From Clostridia bacterium (lineage in GTDB: Bacteria > Aerophobota > Aerophobia > Aerophobales > AE-B3A): a stretch of DNA of 8,685 bases. Position numbers and translations under genes: made by a program. Each line of letters opens with the position of its first letter. Within the stretch, counting starts at the first letter, position 1. Below, piece by piece: positions 1-5,804 of the stretch. The notes under the pieces were generated by a model that was given only the letters and a program-made list of their open reading frames with translations, searched no databases and had not been told where the DNA came from. Location of the stretch: NCBI GenBank assembly GCA_009618505.1, contig WJOQ01000266.1, forward strand, positions 1 through 8,685, in the 5' to 3' direction.

Positions 1-109
1 TTCCCTCTCTCTGGGAGATACTTTTAATAGAAACAGGACCCATACCTTCATGAACAGCTACATCAAGCATAGCTCTTACTCCATATCTTCCCTTGCTAGA
101 CAACCTCAC
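1..109 (-). CDS. Rrf2-family transcriptional regulator, N-terminal fragment cut by the window edge
   Basis: Reading the minus strand from a GTG at 109-107 gives an open frame to the window edge. It begins [17 protein letters not shown] and continues through a G-P-V-S-I-K-S-I-S segment. That is the N-terminal winged-helix signature of Rrf2 regulators (IscR, CymR, NsrR type). The start is supported by GGAG at 120-117, 7 bases upstream, and by a 4-base GTGA overlap with the cysE stop, which suggests translational coupling. Only about 36 residues are visible. The region that would carry the Fe-S cysteines of IscR/NsrR lies outside, so a CymR-like cysteine-metabolism role and an IscR-like Fe-S role cannot be separated. 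Position directly after cysE favours control of cysteine or sulfur metabolism (inference). Confidence 0.88.
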   Translation of the reverse strand, partial: MRLSSKGRYGVRAMLDVAVHEGMGPVSIKSISQREG

Positions 110-804
110 GCTTCATCTCCTATTTCTGATGTCTCGCTTGGGGTAATTCCCTCTCTCGCCAGACGTGCTTCTAGTTCTTTTGTTCTATCCTCTAATTCTC
201 CTATCCTTTTTACCAGAATATTAACTGCCTCAGCTACAGGGTCAGGAAGCTTGCCATGTTCAAGATCGATTAACGGCTTCACCAGGCGTTTTTTCCTCTC
301 CATTACTCTACCGGGAATGCCTACCACAGTAGCTCCAGCAGGAACTGATTTAACCACCACTGAGCCAGAACCAATCCTTGCTCCATCTCCTATCTTCACT
401 GGACCAAGAATAGTGGCTCCTGCTCCAATAACTACATAATTACCAATGGTGGGATGACGTTTTTTCCTCTCCCGAGTCGTCCCTCCCAGAACTACCCCCT
501 GGTAAATCAACACATCGTCACCGATTTCAGATGTTTCTCCGATCACTACTCCCATTCCGTGGTCGATGAAGAACCTTCTTCCAATCTTAGCCCCGGGATG
601 GATTTCAATTCCTGTCAGAAAACGGCTAATATGAGATATGAATCGAGCCAGAGAAATGAATTCTCTTACCCAAAGAAAATGAGCCAGCCGATATAACCAA
701 ATAGCATGCAGACCTGGATAGCAAAATATCACCTCGCACAGATTCCTGGCTGCTGGGTCTCTTTTAAAAACAGCCTGTACGTCTTTTCTCATCCTCTCAA
801 ACAT
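106..804 (-). CDS. cysE: Serine O-acetyltransferase (EpsC type)
   Basis: Transfers acetyl from acetyl-CoA to L-serine, giving O-acetylserine, the precursor condensed with sulfide to make cysteine; cytosolic. The 232-aa protein has an N-terminal helical part (about 1-62), then a left-handed beta-helix of hexapeptide repeats (about 65-165). The active-site motif F-I-D-H-G at 79-83 includes catalytic H82, and R-H-P-T-I-G follows at 116-121. Residues about 185-217 are rich in E, R and L and probably form a helix or coiled coil. Length fits the short EpsC family rather than the roughly 270-aa enterobacterial enzyme. The tail ends ...GDEA with no terminal isoleucine, so the classic CysK-docking tail is absent. 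The ATG at 804 is preceded by AGAGGTGAAGG. The stop overlaps the Rrf2 gene, and promoter sequences lie at 883-910. Confidence 0.97.
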   Translation of the reverse strand: MFERMRKDVQAVFKRDPAARNLCEVIFCYPGLHAIWLYRLAHFLWVREFISLARFISHISRFLTGIEIHPGAKIGRRFFIDHGMGVVIGETSEIGDDVLIYQGVVLGGTTRERKKRHPTIGNYVVIGAGATILGPVKIGDGARIGSGSVVVKSVPAGATVVGIPGRVMERKKRLVKPLIDLEHGKLPDPVAEAVNILVKRIGELEDRTKELEARLAREGITPSETSEIGDEA

Positions 805-882
805 CCACCTTCACCTCTTTAATTAGACGAATTTCCTAAATACCATATAATTTAGTAATTTTGTCAAGTGATATTTCTTATT

Positions 883-910
883 ATGATATATAATACAACT
901 ATTTTGTCAA
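883..910 (-). promoter_or_regulatory. Candidate sigma-70-type promoter for cysE-rrf2
   Basis: On the minus strand a perfect TTGACA (910-905) is followed after 16 bases by TATCAT (888-883), 5 of 6 matches to the -10 consensus. It lies about 79 bases upstream of the cysE start. A second perfect TTGACA at 867-862 has only a poor -10 (TATTTA after 19 bases), so it is the weaker candidate. Confidence 0.55.
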
Positions 911-917
911 CTATTTT
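896..917. repeat. Tandem 10-bp direct repeat with 12-bp period over the cysE -35 box
   Basis: CAACTATTTT occurs at 896-905 and again at 908-917, separated by two bases. The candidate cysE -35 hexamer (905-910) lies inside the repeat. The related string ATTTTGTCAA appears at 901-910 and again at 858-867. A separate inverted repeat, CTAAAT (836-841) and ATTTAG (850-855), lies between the promoter and the start codon. Any of these could be an operator, for instance for the Rrf2 protein encoded in the same operon; that assignment is inference. Confidence 0.4.
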
Positions 918-931
918 CGAAGGATTCTTGC

Positions 932-959
932 TAGACAAAACCAAACTAAATAGTAAAAT
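932..959 (+). promoter_or_regulatory. Candidate promoter for ccdA
   Basis: TAGACA at 932-937 and TAAAAT at 954-959, each 5 of 6 matches to consensus, are separated by 16 bases. The pair sits about 50 bases upstream of the ccdA start and is divergent from the cysE promoter. Confidence 0.4.
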
Positions 960-1008
960 CAATTGATTGAAATTGGGAATTCTCTTATGAAAAATCAAGG
1001 AGTCTAAA

Positions 1009-1740
1009 GTGGAGAACGTATCTTTCCTTATCGCATTAGGAGCAGGGATTCTTTCCTTCCTTTCTCCCTGCGTACTTCCTTTGGTTCCTTCTTATCTTTC
1101 TTTTATTACTGGAATTTCTGTCAATGAACTACTAAAGGAGGAAAAGAATCCGAAAGTAAATAAGATTACTATTCTTCACTCTATTATGTTTGTGCTTGGC
1201 TTCTCTCTTGTCTTTACTCTCTTAGGAGCCTCAGCCAGCCTGGCAGGGAAAATCCTCCTTCAATATCAGGTATGGATAGCCAGGATAGGAGGAGCTTTTA
1301 TCATTTTCCTTGGCATTTATTTCACCGGAGTAATTAATTTGAATTTCCTACAAAAAGAGAGAAGATTTTACTTTAAAGAGAAACCAATAGGATATCTTGG
1401 CTCCTTGCTGGTAGGAGTTGTCTTTGCTGCTGGCTGGACCCCCTGCGTAGGACCTATTCTCGCCTCTATTCTTCTTTATGCTTCCACTGCTGATTCTCTT
1501 CTTTCGGGTATTACTCTTTTAGGAGCTTACTCAGTCGGATTTGCTATTCCCTTTTTATTAATATCTTTAGGTTTAGCAAGGTTCTTGGAGCGATATAAGA
1601 AATTAAAGAAACATATGAGATGGATTTCCATAATAGGTGGACTTTTCCTGATAGGGGTAGGAATCCTTATAATGACTGATTATTTCTTTGTTTTAACTGC
1701 TACCTTCAACCGCTGGCTTCCCGTGTTTAAGTGGTTCTAG
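1009..1740 (+). CDS. ccdA: Cytochrome c biogenesis / thiol-disulfide transporter CcdA
   Basis: Integral membrane protein that carries reducing equivalents from cytoplasmic thioredoxin across the membrane to outward-facing thioredoxin-like proteins. The 243-aa sequence shows six hydrophobic segments in two homologous halves, each with the family motif. The first is L-S-P-C-V-L-P-L-V-P-S with C21, the second G-W-T-P-C-V-G-P with C146; these are the redox-active pair. A loop rich in K and E at about 42-52 and another around 115-125 separate the helices. The start is GTG at 1009, chosen because AAGGAG (997-1002) lies 6 bases upstream and it places the first motif normally. The tlpA-like gene 150 bases downstream on the same strand is the likely electron acceptor. 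The 150-base gap shows only weak short inverted repeats. Confidence 0.95.
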   Translation: MENVSFLIALGAGILSFLSPCVLPLVPSYLSFITGISVNELLKEEKNPKVNKITILHSIMFVLGFSLVFTLLGASASLAGKILLQYQVWIARIGGAFIIFLGIYFTGVINLNFLQKERRFYFKEKPIGYLGSLLVGVVFAAGWTPCVGPILASILLYASTADSLLSGITLLGAYSVGFAIPFLLISLGLARFLERYKKLKKHMRWISIIGGLFLIGVGILIMTDYFFVLTATFNRWLPVFKWF

Positions 1741-1890
1741 TAACGGATTGTCAAGTAGATATTCTGCTGGTTTTTGGAACGATGAGCAGCCAGTAACGAA
1801 ATTAGAGGAATGCCCCTGGGCAGGTAAATATACCTTAAGAAAGGAAACAGAATAAATAATAGTTACTAAACCAAAACTAGGAGATAAAAA

Positions 1891-2529
1891 GTGAGAAGAA
1901 GAAAGTGGACTATAAGGATAATTGGTTTTTTAGTAGTTATCTTTAGCGTCTATATCTCCTGGCATTTGCTCTCCCTAAAAGAGGAAAGGATATCAATAGA
2001 AGAAAAAGAATGGGAGGAGGAAGAGGAAATAGCGGCAGAAGAAGAAAGGCTTATCCAACTTCTATATGCATCTGTAGGTGTCCAGAGAATTAACCCTCCT
2101 TTTGAGGCAGAAGGCTTCACCCTGGAGGATTTGAGGGGTTCTATGATGAGTCTCAAGGATTTTCGGGGTAAAGTAATATTTTTGAACTTCTGGGCTAGTT
2201 GGTGTGGTCCCTGTCGTATTGAGATGCCTGCTATGGAGTTGCTCTGGCAAGTATTCCAGGATGATGATTTTGTTATTCTGGCAGTAGATGTTAGAGAAAG
2301 AAGGGATGAGGTAAGCTCTTTCATAGAAAAGAATGATTATACCTTCCCTACACTCCTAGACTCCTGGGGTAGAGTAGCAAATATTTACAGCGCCAGATCC
2401 TACCCCACTACTTTTCTCATCGATAGGGAGGGAAAGGTGGTAGGTAAAGCTGTGGGAGCCAGAAAATGGGCAAGTAAGGGTAGTTTTGACTTGATAAAAT
2501 ATCTACTGGACAAGAAAGAAACGGATTGA
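1891..2529 (+). CDS. Membrane-anchored TlpA/ResA-like thiol-disulfide oxidoreductase
   Basis: Probably a thioredoxin-fold reductase on the outer face of the membrane, re-reduced by CcdA, acting on disulfides such as apocytochrome c or other secreted proteins. The 212-aa protein has a basic N-terminus, one membrane anchor (about 9-27), then a strongly acidic stretch (about 31-52, mostly E) and a redoxin domain (about 70-210). Active site W-C-G-P-C has C105 and C108; the cis-proline is P172 in S-Y-P-T-T. No lipobox cysteine is present, so it is anchored by an uncleaved helix. The GTG start at 1891 follows AGGAG (1879-1883) by 7 bases. The long Glu-rich linker is unusual in charge and may hold the domain away from the membrane. 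Exact substrate (ResA, TlpA or CcmG role) cannot be decided here. Confidence 0.92.
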   Translation: MRRRKWTIRIIGFLVVIFSVYISWHLLSLKEERISIEEKEWEEEEEIAAEEERLIQLLYASVGVQRINPPFEAEGFTLEDLRGSMMSLKDFRGKVIFLNFWASWCGPCRIEMPAMELLWQVFQDDDFVILAVDVRERRDEVSSFIEKNDYTFPTLLDSWGRVANIYSARSYPTTFLIDREGKVVGKAVGARKWASKGSFDLIKYLLDKKETD

Positions 2530-2592
2530 AAGAACCACTAATTGCCTGCCTTAACTATTTGTATCAATCAACTAACTGCACCTGAGGCCTTA

Positions 2593-2620
2593 TTGATTTT
2601 TATTGGCAATTTTATATAAT
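2593..2620 (+). promoter_or_regulatory. Candidate promoter for the DUF2062 gene
   Basis: TTGATT at 2593-2598 is followed after 16 bases by a perfect TATAAT at 2615-2620, about 85 bases upstream of the DUF2062 start. It predicts a leader that includes the palindromic element at 2649-2686. No convincing terminator was seen between the tlpA-like gene and this site, so read-through from upstream is also possible. Confidence 0.5.
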
Positions 2621-2648
2621 AGGATATGTTCGGTTGGGAACTCTCCTG

Positions 2649-2686
2649 AGATTGCCACGCTTGCCTTCGGCAAGCTCGTAATGACA
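2649..2686. repeat. Palindromic dispersed-repeat-like element
   Basis: The arms GCTTGCC (2659-2665) and GGCAAGC (2669-2675) form a perfect 7-bp stem with a 3-base loop. Flanks are AGATTGCCAC on the left and TCGTAATGACA on the right. The pattern of AGATTGCC, variable GC-rich hairpin and AATGACA is one I know as a widespread intergenic repeat in many bacterial genomes. Only one copy is in this window, so repetition cannot be shown here. It ends 20 bases before the DUF2062 start codon. Confidence 0.6.
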
Positions 2687-2705
2687 GAAAGAAGAATCGA
2701 GTAAG

Positions 2706-3170
2706 ATGAAAAAAAAAGTGCCGTTAACAAAAAAAACCTGGCTGCAAAAAATCAAAAATTTTGCTAAGAGACTGCTGTGGATTCAGGATTCTCCCCAGAA
2801 AATCGCTCTTGGATTGGCTATAGGTGTATTCTGGGGAATTATGCCTACCTTTGGATTTGCCATACTCTTTTCTCTGCCCACCGCACTCCTTTTGAAAGGA
2901 AACAGACTGGCTGCCATTCTGGGTACCTTTGCCAATAATCCCCTTACTTTTCCCTTCGTCTATGCCTCAGGAATAAAAATTGGCCAGTTGATTCTAAAGA
3001 CCACTCCCGTGCCTTTTTCGTTGGAGTTTTTCAAAGTGGAAAGTTTGCTCAGTGTAGGTAAGTCGCTCCTGGTAGGGAGTATTTTTCTAGCCATTGGTTT
3101 AGCTCTTCTCACCTATTTCTTAGTACTGCAAATCATCATCTGGTATAGAGCTCGTCATCCTATGAAATAG
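2706..3170 (+). CDS. DUF2062 family membrane protein
   Basis: Function unknown; an inner-membrane protein of the DUF2062 family. The 154-aa sequence has a basic N-terminus (1-22), then the family core. That core is S-P-Q-K-I-A-L-G-L-A-I-G at 29-40, followed by F-W-G-I-M-P-T-F-G and the N-N-P-L-T motif at 77-81. Three hydrophobic segments are visible (about 33-63, 66-95 and 116-145). The start ATG at 2706 has only a weak upstream site (GAG a few bases away), so expression may be low, but no better start preserves the basic N-terminus. It is convergent with ruvB, with 29 bases between the two stop codons and no obvious terminator hairpin. Context with ccdA and the tlpA-like gene gives no clear functional link. 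Confidence 0.9.
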   Translation: MKKKVPLTKKTWLQKIKNFAKRLLWIQDSPQKIALGLAIGVFWGIMPTFGFAILFSLPTALLLKGNRLAAILGTFANNPLTFPFVYASGIKIGQLILKTTPVPFSLEFFKVESLLSVGKSLLVGSIFLAIGLALLTYFLVLQIIIWYRARHPMK

Positions 3171-3199
3171 AATTTAGTTGAACACAGCTTAGAGTTATC

Positions 3200-4228
3200 T
3201 TAAAGAGGTAATTCTCCTTGGGCAGCAACAGGTAGTTCCTCACTAAAATATTTATAAAGAAGGTGGGTGGCTACTCTCCCCTTGGGAGTCCTATTGATAA
3301 ACCCTTCCTGAAGCAGGTAAGGCTCATAGACCTCTTCTATAGTATCAGGCTCTTCATTGACTACCATAGCCAGTGTTTTTATTCCTATCGGTCCTCCATT
3401 AAACTTGTAAAGGATAGTTCCTAGAATCTTTCTATCCATCTCATCCAAACCTTTTTCATCTACCTCCAACATAGCAAGGGCTTCTTTGGCTATGTTTTCA
3501 GTTATCACTCCTTTTCCTTTTATCTGAGCGTAGTCTCTCACTCTTCTAAGAAGTCGGTTAGCAATCCTTGGTGTGCCTCGGGAACGACGCGCCATCTCTC
3601 GTGCTCCTCCCTTTTCTACTCCTACCTTCAATATCCGAGCTGACCGAAGGATAATAGAATAGAGCTCTTCTTCTTTATAAAAATCTAGCCGACTCACCAC
3701 TCCGAATCTATTGCGTAAAGGAGAAGTAAGAAGTCCTGCCCGGGTAGTTGCTCCCACTAAAGTAAACTTAGCCAGGGGCAATTTGACAGAACGTGTATGA
3801 GCCCCCTTCCCCAGAATGATATCTACATTGTAGTCCTCCATAGCTGAGTAGAGTACCTCCTCAACTGAAGGGGGAAGACGATGAATCTCATCTATAAACA
3901 GTACATCTCCATCCTGAAGTTCTATGTTGGTAAGAATTTTAGCCAGATTCCCTGGTTTATCAATAGCTGGGCCACTGGTAGACTGAATTCTAACCTTCAT
4001 CTCATTGGCAATAATATAGGCTAATGTTGTTTTCCCCAGTCCTGGTGGACCACAAAGAAGAGTATGGTCCAAACAATCGCCTCGCCTTTTGGCTGCCTGA
4101 ATAAAAATCTCCAGATTGTCTTTTATCTTAGATTGTCCAACGAATTCCTTCATCACCCGAGGCCGGATAGTGGACTCAAATCTACTCTCTTCTTCTTGAA
4201 GAATAGGTATAGTAACTCTCTCTTTCAT
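3200..4228 (-). CDS. ruvB: Holliday junction branch migration ATPase RuvB
   Basis: AAA+ hexameric motor that pumps DNA through RuvA-bound Holliday junctions during recombinational repair. The 342-aa protein has the normal family length. Walker A is G-P-P-G-L-G-K-T (60-67), Walker B is F-I-D-E-I-H (111-116), sensor 1 is G-A-T-T-R-A-G (159-165), and the arginine-finger region L-R-N-R-F-G is at 171-176. A helical AAA lid follows, then a C-terminal winged helix with G-G-P-I-G and E-P-Y-L-L-Q (about 275-325). The ATG at 4228 is preceded by AGGAAGAG. It lies 55 bases downstream of ruvA on the same strand, so the two are almost certainly co-transcribed. Confidence 0.98.
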   Translation of the reverse strand: MKERVTIPILQEEESRFESTIRPRVMKEFVGQSKIKDNLEIFIQAAKRRGDCLDHTLLCGPPGLGKTTLAYIIANEMKVRIQSTSGPAIDKPGNLAKILTNIELQDGDVLFIDEIHRLPPSVEEVLYSAMEDYNVDIILGKGAHTRSVKLPLAKFTLVGATTRAGLLTSPLRNRFGVVSRLDFYKEEELYSIILRSARILKVGVEKGGAREMARRSRGTPRIANRLLRRVRDYAQIKGKGVITENIAKEALAMLEVDEKGLDEMDRKILGTILYKFNGGPIGIKTLAMVVNEEPDTIEEVYEPYLLQEGFINRTPKGRVATHLLYKYFSEELPVAAQGELPL

Positions 4229-4283
4229 CTCTTCCTATCCATAATAGTTTATGAGTTTATTTTTCTGCGTATCTGCTGATTTA

Positions 4284-4859
4284 TCATATATATTTTAATG
4301 CCTCTTTAATCAGGCTAGCCAGGTCTATTTCCTCTTTAGAAGCGTTTATTACTTGATTTATCGCCTTTCTTGCTTCATTCCGGGTATATCCTAAAGAGAG
4401 GAGGGCAGATAAGGCATCTCTTGCCAGTTCTTCATCGCCTCCCTCTATTATCTCTTCTTCTGCTATTCTTTCCTTAAGCTCTAAGATTAATCTTTGGGCA
4501 GTTTTTTTTCCGATACCGGGAATATCGATTAGAGTAATCAAATCTCCTCTTTTTATTGCTTTCTTGAACTCAGAAGGAGAAAGACTAGAGAGCATCCTTA
4601 GAGCAGATTTTGGCCCAATTTTGGAAATGGAAATAAGGAGAAGAAAAAAATCCCTTTCCTCCTGATTGAGGAATCCATATAAAGAAAGACCATCTTCTCG
4701 GCAATGAAGATAAGTATTGATCTTTATCTCATCTCCTTCTGCTGGCAGAAGGCCATAACTGGAGAGAGGTAAACTAATCTTATATCCTATACCCCCTGTT
4801 TCTATGACGATAAAGGCAGGGGATTTATACTGGAGAACTCCCCGCACATGCTCAATCAT
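4284..4859 (-). CDS. ruvA: Holliday junction DNA helicase subunit RuvA
   Basis: Tetrameric protein that binds four-way junctions and loads RuvB. The 191-aa length is standard. Domain I is an OB fold (about 1-62, beginning M-I-E-H-V-R-G). Domain II has two helix-hairpin-helix motifs, I-S-K-I-G-P-K-S-A (about 78-86) and I-D-I-P-G-I-G-K-K-T-A (about 112-122). A flexible E-rich linker (about 132-143) leads to the small domain III, which contacts RuvB. The ATG at 4859 overlaps the ferredoxin stop by 4 bases (ATGA), and AAGGGAG lies just upstream inside the ferredoxin gene, so translation is probably coupled. No ruvC is present next to it, unlike the common ruvC-ruvA-ruvB order. Confidence 0.98.
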   Translation of the reverse strand: MIEHVRGVLQYKSPAFIVIETGGIGYKISLPLSSYGLLPAEGDEIKINTYLHCREDGLSLYGFLNQEERDFFLLLISISKIGPKSALRMLSSLSPSEFKKAIKRGDLITLIDIPGIGKKTAQRLILELKERIAEEEIIEGGDEELARDALSALLSLGYTRNEARKAINQVINASKEEIDLASLIKEALKYI

Positions 4860-5083
4860 ACTTCGTCTCCCTTCTCATACACTGTGATAGCTATATCGGG
4901 GCAGACAAGACCACAGAGAGCGCATCCGCTGCATTTCTCTTTCTCGCTAAACACTGCTGGATGATAACCTTTATCATTAAAATCAGAATCCAGGTGCATT
5001 ATATTCTTTGGGCAAAACTTGACACAGAAACCGCAGCCTTTGCATTTTTGAGTATCAATAGCAACTCTGAAATTTTTTCTCAT
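4856..5083 (-). CDS. 2[4Fe-4S] ferredoxin, KorD/VorD-like
   Basis: Small cytosolic electron carrier. The 75-aa sequence holds two classical clusters: C-K-G-C-G-F-C-V-K-F-C-P with cysteines 14, 17, 20 and 24, and C-S-G-C-A-L-C-G-L-V-C-P with cysteines 51, 54, 57 and 61. The 26-residue spacer with D-K-G-Y-H-P is typical of the delta subunit of 2-oxoacid:ferredoxin oxidoreductases (known family resemblance). No alpha or beta subunit gene follows; the stop overlaps ruvA instead. It may therefore be an orphan ferredoxin or serve an oxidoreductase encoded elsewhere. The ATG at 5083 has no clear Shine-Dalgarno site, but no other start keeps the first cluster. A 41-base gap separates it from the upstream 34-codon frame. 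Confidence 0.93.
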   Translation of the reverse strand: MRKNFRVAIDTQKCKGCGFCVKFCPKNIMHLDSDFNDKGYHPAVFSEKEKCSGCALCGLVCPDIAITVYEKGDEV

Positions 5084-5124
5084 AACATATCGAGAGAAGA
5101 AAACATCCCCCTTAAATATCTTGT

Positions 5125-5229
5125 CTATTGACTCAATTTATCGAGATACTTTTGAAAAGCAGCTATTTCTTGATTAATTTCACTTTGCAAACGTCTGATT
5201 AGCTGCTTTTCTTTGGTAGGAAGTTTCAT
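5125..5229 (-). CDS. Candidate 34-aa small protein coupled to the nucleotidyltransferase gene
   Basis: An ATG at 5229-5227 overlaps the nucleotidyltransferase stop by 4 bases (ATGA) and has GGAG at 5240-5237, 7 bases upstream. This is as good an initiation site as the certain genes here have. The frame encodes 34 residues beginning M-K-L-P-T-K-E-K-Q-L-I and ends at a TAG (5127-5125). It is rich in K, E and Q, with hydrophobics at 11, 14, 18, 22, 25, 29 and 32, the 3/4 spacing of an amphipathic helix or coiled coil. There is no membrane segment or signal peptide. I recognise no family. It sits where a HEPN-type partner usually follows an MNT nucleotidyltransferase but is far too short for one. 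It could be a genuine small partner, or the start of a partner gene cut short by the TAG. Confidence 0.55.
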   Translation of the reverse strand: MKLPTKEKQLIRRLQSEINQEIAAFQKYLDKLSQ

Positions 5230-5645
5230 AAATGTTCTCCGGTAGTAATGATTTTCTTCCGCAAAGATTCTGGGCAATTTCTTAAGGGTATAAGATTGAG
5301 AGGAAACTTGGAACGCAAGAGAAGTTCTCCCACGGCATCAAAAAAGATACTCCCGGGTAACCCCTCTACAGCAAGGTCAATATCTGAATTCTCATTAAAC
5401 CGGCCCTCCTCCAATAAAGAGCCAAATAAATAAACATTGCTAGCTGAATATCTAGTATAGAGAATGTTAGCTAAAACCTGAGCTTCCTGCTCGGCCTGCT
5501 CCCTTAAATTTGCACACTCTTTTCGCTTTTCAATGATGCGTTTTTCCCATGCTTTGATATAAGAATTATATTGTAATTTCTTTGTATGAGAGGTAATCAC
5601 TTTTATCTCCTCTAAGTCTTTTCTCATTATCTGAAGATTGACCAT
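5226..5645 (-). CDS. MNT-type nucleotidyltransferase domain protein
   Basis: Minimal nucleotidyltransferase of the kind found in MNT/HEPN toxin-antitoxin pairs, where family members can modify a partner protein with AMP. The 139-aa protein has an N-terminal helical, charged region (about 8-60) and a C-terminal catalytic fold. The latter has L-F-G-S (G75, S76) and N-S-D-I-D-L-A-V (D88, D90). The segment that usually reads D-L-V-P-L, giving the third carboxylate, reads F-P-L-N-L-I-P-L here, with N117, so catalysis may be weakened or lost. The ATG at 5645 has AGGA 6 bases upstream; M7 is an alternative. A 34-codon frame overlaps its stop, and no HEPN gene is adjacent. The role as antitoxin or enzyme is undecided. 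Confidence 0.85.
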   Translation of the reverse strand: MVNLQIMRKDLEEIKVITSHTKKLQYNSYIKAWEKRIIEKRKECANLREQAEQEAQVLANILYTRYSASNVYLFGSLLEEGRFNENSDIDLAVEGLPGSIFFDAVGELLLRSKFPLNLIPLRNCPESLRKKIITTGEHL

Positions 5646-5650
5646 AAGCT

Positions 5651-5679
5651 ATCCTAATACTATTATCAAACCCTGTCAA
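5651..5679 (-). promoter_or_regulatory. Candidate promoter abutting the nucleotidyltransferase start
   Basis: A perfect TTGACA (5679-5674) is followed after 17 bases by TAGGAT (5656-5651), 4 of 6 matches. The -10 lies only 5 bases from the ATG at 5645, and its AGGA would also be the Shine-Dalgarno site. If used, the transcript would begin almost at the start codon, either leaderless or initiating at M7. The rest of the gap up to 5804 holds a 12-bp perfect palindrome at 5748-5759 and no gene. Confidence 0.3.
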
Positions 5680-5804
5680 GAAATACCTCAGGACAATTCC
5701 TCTTATCCTATCCCTGAGTGGAGAGTCAACCAATTAAATCTTTAAGATAGAATATTCTAGCTTGATAGCTATATATGACATTCTGAAATATTTCATCTTC
5801 TTTC

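Noticed and set aside
50..439. Plus-strand frame of 129 aa antisense to cysE
   Set aside because: Low-complexity Ser/Pro-rich translation opposite a well-supported gene; a shadow frame.
1741..1890. Possible gene remnant or terminator in the gap between ccdA and the tlpA-like gene
   Set aside because: Frames are short and closed; the inverted repeats (CTGCT/AGCAG and TGCCCCTGGGCA at 1811-1822) are weak and lack a T-run.
2572..2599. ATCAAT/ATTGAT inverted repeat followed by T's as a terminator after the tlpA-like gene
   Set aside because: Six-bp AT-rich stem with a loop of more than 20 bases is unlikely to terminate transcription, and it overlaps the candidate -35.
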